A stretch of DNA of 5,796 nt, from NCBI GenBank assembly GCA_030699005.1, contig JAUYLQ010000031.1:1-5796 (forward strand). Reading direction: 5' to 3'. Under the pieces are notes generated by a model. The model ran no database searches. It saw nothing but the letters and a program-made list of their open reading frames with translations, and had not been told where the DNA came from. Source of the stretch: an archaeon (GTDB lineage Archaea; Nanobdellota; Nanobdellia; Pacearchaeales; GW2011-AR1). The translations under genes and the position numbers were made by a program. This document shows positions 5,584 through 5,796 of this stretch, piece after piece. Position 1 is the first letter of the stretch. Each line of letters begins with the position of its first letter.

Positions 5584-5796
5584 ATGACCGGAAAAATAAT
5601 CTGCTATAAGGGCTCTATTGAAGCACTTATTAATTACGTTTATCATCCTGACTCAAAAAGAATAATTAAAAGTAAAGATGACGGCACCCATGTTTATTCA
5701 AGCAACGTTTTTACAGATGAATTTGGAGACATATACAAAAAAGAAGGATCCAGAATTGAGATAGAAGAATCAGACTTTGATGAGTTATTTGAAAGG
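5584..5796 (+). CDS. Unrecognised acidic protein, N-terminal 71 residues (runs off the right edge)
   Basis: This open plus-strand frame starts with ATG at 5584 and reaches the window end without a stop, so 71 residues are visible. It begins MTGKIICYKGSIEALINYVY and becomes acidic towards the edge (RIEIEESDFDELFER). It has one cysteine (C7), and no signal peptide, membrane segment or zinc motif in the visible part. The pattern of short strands broken by a DDG turn (IIKSKDDGTHVYSSNVF) suggests a small alpha/beta protein. I do not recognise the family. The start is chosen because a TATA box sits about 25 bp upstream; an earlier ATG at 5570 is out of frame and stops after five codons. It lies 50 bp downstream of eL41 in the same direction. 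Coding status is fairly sure; function is unknown. Confidence 0.75.
   Translation, partial: MTGKIICYKGSIEALINYVYHPDSKRIIKSKDDGTHVYSSNVFTDEFGDIYKKEGSRIEIEESDFDELFER

Overview
The window looks like a piece of a small, AT-rich archaeal chromosome. Three things point to Archaea. The threonyl-tRNA synthetase carries the archaeal-type N-terminal editing domain. There is a tiny eL41 ribosomal protein, a family absent from Bacteria. Almost every gene has a TATA-like box about 25 bp before its start codon, as expected for leaderless archaeal transcripts. Low GC, very short spacers and several unrecognised short proteins would suit a DPANN-type archaeon, but that placement is inference and the sequence alone does not fix the lineage.

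Layout, left to right. Positions 1-3863 are all on the minus strand. They hold the 5' part of an unrecognised gene running off the left edge (281 down to 1), glycyl-tRNA synthetase (1868-345), a 77-residue protein with two CxxC pairs (2148-1915), and threonyl-tRNA synthetase (3863-2145). The 77-residue gene overlaps the ThrRS stop by an ATGA and must share its transcript. GlyRS starts 46 bp later and has its own TATA box, so it may be read both from that box and by read-through.

A 225-bp divergent spacer (3864-4088) separates ThrRS from a plus-strand gene (4089-4649). That gene encodes a small exported protein resembling a CHAP/NlpC-type papain-fold cysteine hydrolase. It is followed tail to tail, after 31 bp, by a minus-strand gene (5286-4681). 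This encodes a stand-alone ATP-grasp domain like the beta subunit of ADP-forming acyl-CoA synthetases, with most catalytic positions replaced. A 127-bp divergent spacer then leads to plus-strand eL41 (5414-5533) and to the start of another unrecognised gene (5584 to the right edge).

The translation genes (ThrRS, GlyRS, eL41, perhaps the CxxC protein) form the housekeeping background. The most unusual content is the 4.0-5.3 kb pair: a predicted exported cysteine hydrolase with a distinctive promoter and a short 5' leader, next to a degenerate ATP-grasp protein. I see no mobile element, CRISPR array, tRNA or rRNA, and no gene-free stretch longer than 225 bp.
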